Shown here: positions 10,308-21,280 of the stretch, one piece after another
Position numbering within the stretch: position 1 is the stretch's first letter
How the letters are laid out: each line of letters begins with the position of its first letter
Origin: Limnanthes douglasii subsp. nivea
Taxonomy: Eukaryota > Streptophyta > Magnoliopsida > Brassicales > Limnanthaceae
Assembly: GCA_036936605.1 (NCBI GenBank)
Contig: JAUPFV010000005.1
Span: 234,699,770-234,763,769, forward strand
Direction of reading: 5' to 3'
Length of the DNA stretch: 64,000 nucleotides
The notes under the pieces: model-generated
What the model was told of the DNA's origin: nothing
Seen by the model: the letters and a program-made list of their open reading frames with translations, nothing else
Databases searched by the model: none
Translations under genes and position numbers: made by a program

Positions 10308-10786
10308 TGTTGTAACTTAAGATATTTTGTTTCATAGTCAAATTATAGTATTTATAAACTCGAAGTCGGTGTGTCAGTTCTAAAAAAATAAGCGGGAAGC
10401 GAGGTTTTTGTTCCCGCGTTAATTAACTAGCGGGAAAGTATGGGCGTGAAATGCATTAAACGCGGGTGTTTTTGGCGGCAATATTTTCACGTGTCTCGTT
10501 ATAGTGAGACGTCTAATAATGGAAGTTGCGCTATAATGAGACCCCTATTACTGCACTGCTGCATTTGTGTAATTTTTTTAATGTAAACCTTGGGTTGTTT
10601 TAAGAATGATACATTGGATAGACTGGATACATTGGGTACAAAAAAATGAAAACAAAATAAAATGGGCAGTCAAATAAGAAACAATAGTACATGGTAAATG
10701 TAAAATACAAACCATTCAAACATTAACTTAAACAAACAGTACATAAACTCCAAGAAGCAAACAAATAAAAACATAAGTAATGCCGA

Positions 10787-11200
10787 TTAGTCGAAGTCAT
10801 ATCCCAAGTTATCGTCAGAGTCAGTCCCCTCTTCCCTTTCAGTAATCCTATTCTCAAGATACAGAACCATGTCCCTAGTGATGTAATCTACCATAGTCAT
10901 GTTCCATACGGCGGCCGCTTCTTGCTTAATTATAAATGGTTGGAACAACAAACGATCCATTGGTTTGCAATTAATGTACCTCTGTTTGATTTGTTCACGG
11001 TTACGCACAGCAAAACCTTCAGTTCCTAAGCGGCCGTAGTTGTAGTACATGTTACACAAGACTAGCTCGAAAAACGCATCGCTACTATCTTCACCCAACT
11101 CACGCAGGGCAAGTTTCACTGCCTGAAGCAAATGGTAGTCTTCATGAGGGGTAAACTCCATTTTTGCACTGTTTATGTTTGAGGAGTGATAAGCATCCAC
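10787..11200 (-). CDS. Small MULE-A protein, copy in unit 2
   Basis: This 137-residue frame matches 7419-7832 with two substitutions (MEF for MDF; NMTMVDYI for NMTVVDYI). The upstream TIR-like palindrome is at about 11271-11288. Function unknown. Confidence 0.6.
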   Translation of the reverse strand: MDAYHSSNINSAKMEFTPHEDYHLLQAVKLALRELGEDSSDAFFELVLCNMYYNYGRLGTEGFAVRNREQIKQRYINCKPMDRLLFQPFIIKQEAAAVWNMTMVDYITRDMVLYLENRITEREEGTDSDDNLGYDFD

Positions 11201-11648
11201 TTATAAGCTCGTGGAAGTTTGGGCGGGAAGTGCATTAAACGCGTGTGTTTTTGGCGGCAATATTTTCACGTGTCTCGTTATAGCGAGACGTCTAATAATG
11301 GAACTTACACTATAATGAGAGCCCTATCTTAAAAGTGTTAGGTGTCGCACAATCATTCGTCAACATGGATTACGCTATCCTTATCTTACAAGTGTGAAAA
11401 TTCGCAAGCTGGGGTTTATGTTTTAGTTTATGTTGCATTTGTTTTGCATTCAGATACGTACCCCTAAACTTGGAGTTTCAAAGCTGGAGTTTGAACAAAC
11501 ATTCGAAAGTTATATCACTAAAATGTAACAAAATAACATAACACATAATAAAAGAACGAACTAGTACCACATCACACAAAATAAACCGGTGAAAAGTAAA
11601 CAACACAAAAAAGTCTTAAGCTGTAAACACAAAAGACATAAATGATAA

Positions 11649-13995
11649 TCAGTCTCTGTACTCGTGAGATATGCGGTATATCTCATCCAAAGGATCCCGA
11701 AAGCTATCAAAAGTAACGCCGGGGTGTCTACGGTCGTACTCCTCCATCTCTAGTATGCGCGAAGTCAGCTCGTGCAGTGTGGTCGCATGTGTGTGTGGTG
11801 TAGGGTTCACCCCAATCTCCGCATCATCTCTGTCAGCCTCTGGATCAGATATGATGTACCATAAGTTCCTCGTAACCCACGAGGAGTAGACCACAGTGGT
11901 ACCATCCTCCTAACCAGGAACATACCTCGCACCCCTCAGACTCTCGTGAATACAGTGTGACTCCCAGTTATCCCAACTGAATGCATCCCAGAGGTAGAGG
12001 GTATTCGCACGACGATGTCTAGTAGAACCGGTGAGAAGAGGACGCAATGGACCAGGAACCTGTATTTGAAAAAAAAGTCTAAACTATGTACCACACATGC
12101 GCAATACAAACAATATTAATATTTCGAGTTACAAAATATTACCCGCTGAAACCGACCGAACTGTCTAGCCACCCGCAGCGGATAGTACGCCTCGACAATC
12201 TCCGCCGCCTTCAGCGTCGCATCTATCCAGGCTATATCAGCGGTACCTCGAGCACCTCGCATGATCGTATACGGCGTGAATGATACCTGTAAAATATTAA
12301 CATACCATTTATCATTACCAACTTAAATTATATATACGATAATTGAAATGAAACTGATTACAACTAACATCCTGCTCGGTGAAGCTATCCAGACAAAGTC
12401 TAATACCCTCTCGAGCCTCCTGGCTCTGTCGAAACTTAGCAAGCGCATGAAGGCATATAGTAGGATGTGCGCTACTATACCTCGGGTACTGATGAACTGC
12501 AAACGCCGAGAAATGGTCGTAAATCCACGTCTCTAACATGGCGAAAAAACCAGATATACCCGAAGTAGAGTGTAGGTAACCTCTGCCTAGCTGGTAGTAG
12601 AGCTGCGCCAGTATCATCTGCCCCCAGTTATACCTCGCGGAGCTGGTGTAATCGTCGATGAACTGCAAGTAGTCGAGGCTAATGTTGTTGCCCGACTTGT
12701 TGGCCAAAATGGTACAACCAAAGAAGTGCAACAAATAGCCCCTCGTAGCTCGTTTAGCATCCCCGTTAGTGATCTCCTCATCATAATATTGATGGGTGCA
12801 GAATCTCCTCTTCAGCCATGCAAGGCGCACATGCCTCTTACCGCCGCATTTGTTCTCCTTTATCTCAGCCTCAAGCTCCGCAGCGCTGCACCCAAGTAAG
12901 CGAGCGTATCTCGCAGGTACGCTCATAAGCAGTGGGGTACTCATATATCTCACAGTTGTGACCGACAACTGAGAGCCCCGTTATCATGTGGACGTCATCC
13001 AGGGTGACGGTCATCTCCCCGAACGAGAAGTGGAAACTGTTCGTCTCGGGATGCCATCTCTCAAGAAATCCCTCAATCAAGTGGATGTTAGTAGACCACT
13101 TACCCAAGGCCTCAACCAAGGGCCAGAAACAGGTGCTCCTAACCTGTGCGAGTACCGTCTGCTGCCGGGATTTCAAGTCCCAGCTACTATGTGTGTGGTA
13201 CATCGCATAACAGCGCAGTGACTGTCGGACCTGCATGCATTAAAAACATACAATATATATAAACATATACGCAATCTAAAACTTAAGATAATCCAATAAC
13301 TAACATATAAATAACCAATAACCAATAACCAACAAATACAATGCAGTAGTGAGTGTTAAAAATTAAAACCTAAACTCATCATAACATATAAACTCATTGT
13401 AACCTAAACTAATAAAATTTATAACACAAACCTAGTTTCAGTAACATATAAATTCTTAACATATAAATTCAGTAAATTTATAACACAAACCCAATACCAA
13501 ATCGAAATCCAATACCAAATCCAATGCAGGTAATATTCAATAGACAATGTTAAAAATTAAAACCTAAAATCATTCTAACATATAAATGAATTCTAACCTA
13601 ACCTAAACTAAACCAATATAAAATCCAATCCAGTAACATATAAATTGATTCTAACCTAAACTAATAAAATTTCTAACACAAACCAATAATAATAATAATA
13701 ACTTTAAAAAGTAAATTAAAACTATAAAACTTACATCGCCTTTGAAGACGCTGTATGCCTCATGCTCTCTATGCGAATGAAACGTAGAATATAGGTCTAC
13801 GACGTGACCATTGTATCTACGGAAGCGCTACTCTGGAGATACGCGACGCTGGACTGGTGGGCGCTCAACTGCCTATAAGGTCCCTCTCACACGGACCCGG
13901 ACACTGCGAGAAGTCTCACCGCGAGTGACCTCCTCAGTCTCCTGATCCGTCTCGTAGTCTCTAACGGTAACTGGAGGACGTGGGCGATGAGGCAT
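11649..13995 (-). pseudogene. Plant mobile domain (PMD, aminotransferase-like) gene of MULE-A, decayed
   Basis: Proposed exons on the minus strand: 13735-13995, 12369-13230, 12143-12286 and 11649-12059, with GT-AG borders. Exon 2 carries the PMD core: FLERWHPETNSFHFSFGEMT, VTLDDVHMITGL, then WLKRRF, LLHFFGCTI and WIYDHF, as in MAIN/MAIL1-like proteins and many plant transposons. Exon 3 has PLRVARQFGRF. Breaks: TAG at 13873-13875 and 13828-13830 in exon 1, a one-base frame shift near 12905 in exon 2 (exon length is one base out of phase), and TAG at 11910-11912 in exon 4, where the unit 1 copy has CGG. The role of PMD cargo in MULEs is not known. It is convergent with the transposase gene. Confidence 0.78.
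13240..13730. repeat. A-rich repetitive first intron of the PMD gene
   Basis: Low-complexity sequence with many copies of AACATATAAA, CCTAAACTAATAAAATTT and AACCAATAACC. It lies between PMD exons 1 and 2 and has no open frame. Confidence 0.6.
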
Positions 13996-14070
13996 ACTGC
14001 ACAAGACAAAACCGAACAATTAGAAGAGTTGAAACTATAAAACAAAAAAAAACATGAAATTGTGAAAATT

Positions 14071-14244
14071 CGCAATTTAATGAGTGGATTTGGGAAATCC
14101 ACGCATTAAATTGCGAAGATTTACCCAGAATCCACATTATGTGGATTCGGTATTTCCACGCATGTTCTTGCGTGGAAATACCGGATGCCCGCATGTTCTT
14201 GCGTGCATCCGGTATTTCCACGCACGAACATGCGTGTAAATACC
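14071..14244. repeat. Array of five hairpins upstream of the PMD gene in MULE-A
   Basis: Five consecutive inverted repeats: 14071-14115 (arms of 21 bp with one mismatch, loop GGG), about 14128-14149 (GAATCCAC/GTGGATTC), 14148-14183 (15-bp perfect arms starting CGGTATTTCCACGCA, loop TGTTCT), 14183-14210 (arms GGATGC/GCATCC around the same CGCA-TGTTCT-TGCG core) and 14211-14244 (arms GGTATTT.../AAATACC). They lie 76-250 bp upstream of the PMD start codon. Confidence 0.88.
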
Positions 14245-14635
14245 TGCTCGAGTCTGCAGCCCTCCCAAACCCAGATCTGCCCGAAATCAACCCTAAAACT
14301 ATAACCCAACACCCTAAACGGTCCTAATCACCTAACTAACAACATACATGCCCTTAAAATCAAACAAATCAACACCAAATACATAAAAATCGAATTTTTC
14401 TACCCAAATGGAAAACACTAAATATCTCTAAAAATAACAATGTAAAATGGAAAAAAAGGCATCATGAAGTGTAGAATCCATACCTTAACAGCTTCGTAGA
14501 GTTGGATTTCAAAAAAAGTCGACGGAATTTTTTTGGGTTTTTGGAGGTAGAGAGAGTTAGGGTTTCGGGAGAGAAGAAAGGGGAAGAAATCTGATTTTTA
14601 GCTTATATGGATGGCATTTTTGTAATTAATAGGGG

Positions 14636-14683
14636 TCTCACTATAACCAACCCGGGTCTCACTATAACCAGATCTCACTATAA
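14636..14683. repeat. Three tandem copies of the inner TIR motif at the right end
   Basis: TCTCACTATAA occurs at 14636-14646, 14657-14667 and 14673-14683, the last inside the right TIR. The left TIR has a single copy (as TTATAGTGAGA). These are likely transposase-binding sites, by analogy with other MULE ends. Confidence 0.7.
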
Positions 14684-14712
14684 AGATTTTGGGTCTCATT
14701 TTAGCCTAGCCC
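14673..14712 (-). repeat. Right terminal inverted repeat of MULE-A
   Basis: Reverse complement of the left TIR over 40 bp with one mismatch, ending at 14712 and directly followed by the TTTCAACAT target duplication at 14713-14721. Confidence 0.92.
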
Positions 14713-14721
14713 TTTCAACAT

Positions 14722-15800
14722 AAGTAGCTTTCACTTATCGGTTGATCTCCAAAGCTCTCACAAGATTGTTGCACTAATCAATATTTTGTAAAGCATTATA
14801 ACAATTGTTTTGCAATCATTGAAACTATTGTTTCATATTTTGTAAAGCATTAAAAGTAACTAAAATAGAAACACTAGTAGTTTTCATACACGATGCAGAA
14901 TACCAAAAAGCTTAAAATTCTTAAAAAATACACAAAACTTTCATAATTCTTACAAATGTATATATATGACTTTCATAATTCCTAAAAGTGTATATAAAAT
15001 TTCATAATTTCTGAAAGTGTATTTTACTGTTAAAATGACAAATAAACCTCTATTTTTAAACTCAATTTCTAATAAATTACCATACTAATTTTTTTTATCT
15101 TTATGAAATACCAAATATTTTGAAAAATTCCAAACCACCCTTAAGATAATTCAAACCCCAATTCTTTATTTCCTTAACCTAAAATCAAGTTGGGATACAT
15201 CTACGCTCGCCTTTTATACTTCCGTGTCTTATTGACCAACCTAAACTTTGTCTACTTATTTCTCACCGAGACCCTTAAATCTAGTTGAAAAGTTATATTT
15301 AGTTATAATTTTTTAGTAAGAATGAAAATTTAAATATACATATCAAGCATACCAGAGTGATTTGATGTTACTATTAAAAATGATTCAATGTTTACGTCTG
15401 TATAAAATATGTTTTGTTTAGTAATAACAATAATAAAACTTTTATCTTTAGATATTTCGAATAACAAAAATCAATCATTGTTATTCACATTTTCTAAAAT
15501 ATTTAATTTCAAAATAAATTTTGTTATCATTTAAAAAAACAAAAGTTAATAATGCATTTTTATCCTTGATGAACGGTCCTATGAGTTAATTGTTATACAT
15601 TTCTTACTTGTTACTCCTATTAGGCAAAAGAGTAACCAGACTATTTATTTCAAATAAACTACGTATTTCCACTTGACGTACAGAGCGTTTTCTTAGGCCG
15701 TATCGTATTTGTCTAAAAATTAAACTCACGCGACTCTATGACAGCCTGCTTTCTTATCATCATCGTTCAGTACCACCACTGATCGGAGCTCTCTCATGAA
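14722..15800. other. Spacer between MULE-A and the CFM2-like gene
   Basis: AT-rich sequence that contains the promoter and 5' leader of the downstream gene. No open frame or clear promoter motif could be assigned. A local repeat of CATAATT(C/T)CTxAAAGTGTATAT occurs near 14940-15020. Confidence 0.5.
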
Positions 15801-18800
15801 ATGTTGCTGTCTCTACCTCTGTATCACCACCAACCCTCTTCAACCCCTCCAAATGCCATAAACGGTCACCTTTTCCCGCCATTCCCAATTTCCAAAAACC
15901 TGAACTTACGACTTTCTAAAACCTCCAGGCTCATCATTATCCGGAGCTCCCTTTCCACCACTAAAACCCTTCCACAATCCGCTATCCAACGCATCGCCGA
16001 GAAGCTCCGCACCCTCGGCTTCGGCGATCAAAAACCGAACCAAACCCAAAACCAAACGGATAGTACTTCAAAACTCGAACTATCCACAGCCGGAGAAATC
16101 TTCGTTCCGTTACCCAACCAACTCGCGAAGTCCCGGGTCGGGCACACGATAGACACCAGCTGGAGCGTTCCCGAGTCACCCGTACCGAAACCCGGGTCGG
16201 GGACCGCCATTTCGAGGTACCATGAGTTGAAAAGCGTGTGGAAGAGGGAGAAGGAGTTGGAGAGGAAGAAAGATGAGGTCCCGACGCTGGCGGAGCTGCG
16301 ATTGCCGCCGAAGGAGCTGAGGCGGCTGAGGACAATCGGTATTGCGATTACAAAGAAGCTGAAGGTGGGTAAGGCGGGAATCACGGAAGGGATTGTGAAT
16401 GGGATTCACGAGAGGTGGAGAAGGACCGAAGTGGTGAAAATTGTTTGCGAGGATATTTGTAAGATGAACATGAAGAGAACTCATGATGTTTTAGAGGTTT
16501 GTATATGCTTGACTATTTAATGCAATTCTGGGTTTTTAAATCGAAGTTATGTTTCAATAATAGCAAACAACTTAGTGAACTCTTAGATAGAGTTCTGTGC
16601 CATTTATGTAATGCGAAACTTGATAGAGCTGTCTCCTGTCATAATAGTTGTTTCACATTTACTGAAATTTTGTGAGCTTGAAGGCATGTGCTTTAGGGCT
16701 CAATTATAGGTATAGGACGCTTCATTTTTCAGGTGTAAATTACTAATGTTGGTTTTCTGTTGAGTTCTCAGACAAAAACTGGAGGTTTGGTTATATGGAG
16801 ATCTGGAAGTAAGATATTATTGTACAGAGGAGCCAATTATAAGTACCCTTACTTCATACCTGATATGGACTCAGTAGATTATACTTCTTCCAGTGTCTTA
16901 CCAGATCCACCAGTGGGTATTAAGGAACTCGAGGATAGACAGATCAAACCACCATTAATCCAAGGTGTTGGGTCTCCGGGTAAAGTACGATTTCAACTGC
17001 CGGGTGAGACACAACTAGCTCAAGAAGCTGACCGCGTATTAGATGGATTGGGCCCAAGATTCACTGATTGGTGGGGATATGACCCTCTTCCTATTGATGG
17101 TGATCTTCTACCTGCTATGGTTCCTGGATACAGAAAACCTTTCCGGCTTCTTCCATATGGCATAAGTCCGAAACTAACTAATGATGAAATGACCACTCTA
17201 AGGAGACTTGGCCGGCCATTACCATGTCATTTTGCGTTAAGTGAGTCTGCTATCTAATTCTGTGTCTCTTGAAGTTATTGTTTTACTTGTTTCATTTTGA
17301 TTTGTCGCTTTCTATCAGGTAGAAATAGAAATCTTCAAGGGCTGGCTGCTGCTGTGGTCAAACTCTGGGAGAAATGTGAGATTGCCAAAGTTGCTGTCAA
17401 GAGAGGCGTGCAAAACACAAATAGTGAACTTATGGCTGAAGAGCTAAGGGTTAGTGGTATCTTGATTATTTCATTTTTATCGTCTTTTTCTTGCTATGTC
17501 TCTTAAGCTTAATCACGTAGCATTGTATTATTCAAGTTTTGTCTCCTTAAGTTGGAAGTCTTAAACTTTCGTGGCTTTATAATTGTCCTCATATTTTGTT
17601 AGCTTGAAAATCTGTTACTTGTTGCCCTTCTTCTTTCAATTGATCAATTTAATATCAAAGTATCTTAGTACCAGATAGTTGATAGTTTGTTAAAAGTTCT
17701 GTGTAAACGTGGGCGTTGTATATCAGTTGAGGAGGAATTCCTATTTCTATTGCAGTGGCTGACTGGAGGAACTCTGATATCCCGGGATAAAGACTTCATT
17801 ATCTTATATAGGGGAAAGGATTTCCTGCCATCTGCAGTTTCTTCTGTAATAGAAGAGCGGAGAAAGCATGTAATGTTTGCAGAGAAAGAAAGTGCTGCTG
17901 ACTATACTACCCCAAGTACCCAACAGGGAATTTATCGTCGGAGAGGTGCAAATGTTTCCGACGATGAACTTGACGATGGAAATCGACCAATGAGCATTTT
18001 AATATCTGAGCCTAGCGAAATAAGCTCCCCTGAGTCAGCTATCGAAAGAACCAACATCAGGTTGTCCATGGTATGTCTCACTAAAGTGCCATAAATGCTT
18101 TTGCTTCAGTAAGCTTAGCCTTTTCTTTTCTTACCCGTAACGTCTTTTGCTATAGGCTTTAGAAAAAAAGGCTCAGGCAGAGAAAATTTTGGGAGAGTTG
18201 GAGAGGACAGAGGTCCGTCAAAAATCTGATATAGATAAGGAAGGTATAACTGAAGAAGAAAGGTTTATGCTCAGGAAAGTTGGCCTGAGGATGAAGCCGT
18301 TTCTGCTTATGGGTGAGTTGCAGCTTCTAGTTTGTTGGTTTTGGATTTCAAAAATCATGATGTTGACATTGTCTTGTGAAGAGTATATTAAATACCACCC
18401 ATAAGCTGTTTTATATGTCAGGCTGCTTGTTTGTCTTGTTAATGGCTTTCTCTTTCTATATCAGGAAGACGAGGAGTTTTTGATGGAACAATAGAAAATA
18501 TGCATCTCCATTGGAAGTATAGGGAACTCGTGAAGGTCTTGTGCAATGAAAGAACCATTGACGGTGCTCATCGGGTAGCACGGATCTTAGAAGCCGAAAG
18601 CGGTGGAATATTTATTGATGTACAAAGAGTGAGCAAAGGTTATGTAATCATTATTTATCGTGGAAAGAACTATAAACGGCCTTCTTCTCTGAGACCTCAG
18701 ACTCTAATGAATAAGAAGCAAGCATTGAAGCACTCTATAGAGGCCCAGCGTCGCAAGGTAATAATTTTCAGTTTTTGTGATAGACGTAATGTTTAATTGT

Positions 18801-21280
18801 TTTTCATATCTCAATTCCTCATGCTAGAGGGCTAGTACGACCCAAAATATGTGATAGGAAAATGAAACTCATTACTAAAGAAATTTAAATAGTTCGTACT
18901 GCAACAATATTAGGCTGTCAAGCCAAAAAACTCTTACAGCATACTGTTGCTTTTCTGGTTTAAAATTTTGGTTGAGGAATCTAGACGATAGATTTGTTTT
19001 TGGATCATGCTCTGTGATTTATGGATGGGACTTATTTCGGACTTCATAATTTGGATTTTGTCCTAACCTTACCCCAGTTGAGGTTTTGTATCAATTTACC
19101 CACATTTTTTTTGTATCTATGCAGTCTCTGAAACTACATGTCTTGAAGCTTAATAAAAATATCGATGAGTTAAAGCAGAGGCTGGTGAGTTCTTTTTGAT
19201 CAATTTCTGATTGTTGAACTTGTTTTCTTTTTTCTTTTATAAAACATGTGCAGATAGTTGTAATTTGATGATGGGTTTTATTTAGGTCAAGGACAAGGAC
19301 AAGGACGCAAAGGTGCTACTGGCTGAGGAATCAACTTCCAGATTGGTTAGTTACTATTGTTAGATTTGTACTTTTCCAATTCAGCTAGTTATTTATTTCT
19401 GTGCTTAATTATGGGGAGTCATCATAGTGTAGGCCGGAGAAGAGATGGAACAAATGCTGTCCAGTGACTGTGTGATGCAAGAAGCTGGAGAAGAATCTGT
19501 TCGTGATATTGAGACAGCATTTCCGAAAGATGAAGAGAATGTTGAGGTATAAATTAATAAGATGGAAAAATAATAACTATAATATGCTTATGTTTGAAGT
19601 TAACTTGGTTTGTGCGCAGGATGCGACCGATCATAAATTAGATATGACTTCCGAGAACTTTGTCGAAGAAGCTAGCCAAGATGAGCAAATTAGTTTCTCT
19701 TTGGCACAAAATGAGATTGAGAACTATAGAACTGAGTTAGAGTCTTCATGTGGATCTGTCAGCAATGAATCCAATGCAAGTGTAAGCACGGGTTTGCATC
19801 ATGAAACTCAGATTATTGCCTCTGCATCTTTGGCTGATAGGTTTTTGGTAATATCAACCACTCATGTGTCTTTTTTGTTGTGTTTAATCTTTTCGTCAAA
19901 TGCTATAAAGGTCAAACTCTGTTGATTTTTTGGATTTCAGCAGAAAGGAAGAAACCACAATGTCTTTAAGGCTGAGAATACTGCACTTCATAGTGAACCA
20001 ATCAAGTTTTCATTAAAGAAAGATGAATCACGAATGCGAATACCAGTTTCGGAAGCTAATGAAATAATATCAAATGGAGCAACTTCCAGATCCATAAATC
20101 TATCCAATAGAGAAAGACTTCTCTTAAGAAAGCAAGCTCTAATGATGAAGAAGCGCCCTCCCTTTGCAGTAGGTAATCATGCTTCAGAGTTGCAAACTTC
20201 TTGGCTCTATAGTTAGATTTGACTACAACCTAGCGTGTATCCATCTGAAGAACCCAGACAGTAGGAGCATATAAAGTCTCTGTACTAGTTAGATTGTGAA
20301 TAACTGCTACGACAGTGATAAAATTCCTTACATTGGATTGGACTAATACAACTAGCTAAGAGACAATAGTCATAATAAGAAAAAACTAAATTGGAAATTT
20401 CAGAGTCACCTGATCTTATGTTCTATTACTAAACTAACATACTAATAAAAAATAGTTACGTATTGCCTCTACTCCCCTTCTGGGTTTCAGCTGAAACTTT
20501 CTAGTGGATGATGAGGAGATCTATAGCTTAATGTTCTTGGTTGGAGATCTATATCAATTCGAACAAACCTATGTTAGCTTTGAACCTTCTAGAGTGTCAC
20601 TTTTTATCTAGTATCTTTCTAGGTAAATATGTATGTATTACTATTACCTGGAAGCCTTGTATGGGTTTTCAGTACATATTTTTTGGACAAAATGTCCCAA
20701 ATAAAAGCTGGCTACAAACATACTCTAAGAAAAATAACAAAACAACTATCTCCATTATTTCCTTTTGTGTCTACTTGTACAACATCGTTTTATTGTTTCA
20801 TTCTTTATTTATAGGTAGAAGCAACATTGTGAGTGGTTTAGCAAAAGCCATTACGGCACATTTTCAAAAGCAGCCATTAGCTATTGTTAATGTTAAAGGC
20901 AGGGCCAAAGGAACTTCTGTCCAGGAAATGGTTTTAAAACTGCAGGTATTCCCGCGTAAAATGCCACTTTTGAGGTTGCTTGTTATCTTCTCTATATATT
21001 AAAGCTTCAATATCTTTTTCTTATTTGGTAGGAAGCAACCAGAGCAGTTCTAGTTTCACAAGAGCCAAACAAAATAATACTTTATAGAGGCTGGGGGGCA
21101 GGAATTGACCCTCGTGACCACAGGAACGGAAATGCTAGAGATACAAGTGAAAGTTTAGTAGGAGAAGACGATAAATCTCGGCTATCCGTCTCGCCCGAGC
21201 TCATTAGAGCTATCAGAATTGAGTGTGGTTTGTTAGATGGCCGCGACGAGGAGAAAACAACTAAAGATGCAGGAACCTAA
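15801..21280 (+). CDS. CFM2: CRM-domain group II/I intron splicing factor, chloroplast (CFM2-like)
   Basis: Thirteen coding exons with GT-AG borders and matching phases: 15801-16496, 16772-17240, 17319-17449, 17756-18070, 18156-18312, 18465-18757, 19125-19184, 19286-19345, 19433-19546, 19620-19847, 19941-20172, 20815-20945, 21032-21280. The product is 1044 residues. A Ser/Thr-rich basic N-terminus fits a chloroplast transit peptide. Four CRM RNA-binding domains follow, roughly at 165-255, 365-465, 565-660 and 890-985, each ending in an (I/L)xYRG motif: KILLYRG, FIILYRG, VIIIYRG and KIILYRG. Four CRM domains and this length fit CFM2; CAF1/2 have two and CFM3 has three. In Arabidopsis CFM2 helps splice plastid introns including trnL, ndhA, ycf3 and clpP. 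No break was seen. The gene starts 1.09 kb beyond the right end of MULE-A. Confidence 0.9.

Larger units (their letters stand above)
8306..12157. repeat. Tandem duplication unit 2 inside MULE-A
   Basis: This is the second copy of the block, starting in OTU sequence and running through the palindrome and small genes into the full PMD gene. It keeps the roughly 500 bp missing from unit 1, so it retains the original PMD 3' end. The two units differ at few sites, so the duplication is recent. Confidence 0.88.
1773..14712. mobile_element. MULE-A: complete 12.94-kb Mutator-like transposon
   Basis: The ends are inverted copies (40 bp, one mismatch) beginning GGGCTAGGCTAAAATGAGAC, with a perfect 9-bp target duplication outside. 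Inside are a MULE transposase fused to an OTU-type cysteine protease (+ strand), a PMD gene (- strand) and, between them, a tandemly duplicated block with small genes and large palindromes. The transposase frame is open, while the PMD gene has several stops and a frameshift. The unmutated target duplication suggests a fairly recent insertion. The TIR is short for a MULE; the right end also has extra tandem copies of the inner TIR motif. Confidence 0.93.

Noticed and set aside
15982..16484. Three minus-strand open frames of 102-118 residues
   Set aside because: They are antisense shadows of exon 1 of the CFM2-like gene, whose plus-strand protein is clearly conserved.
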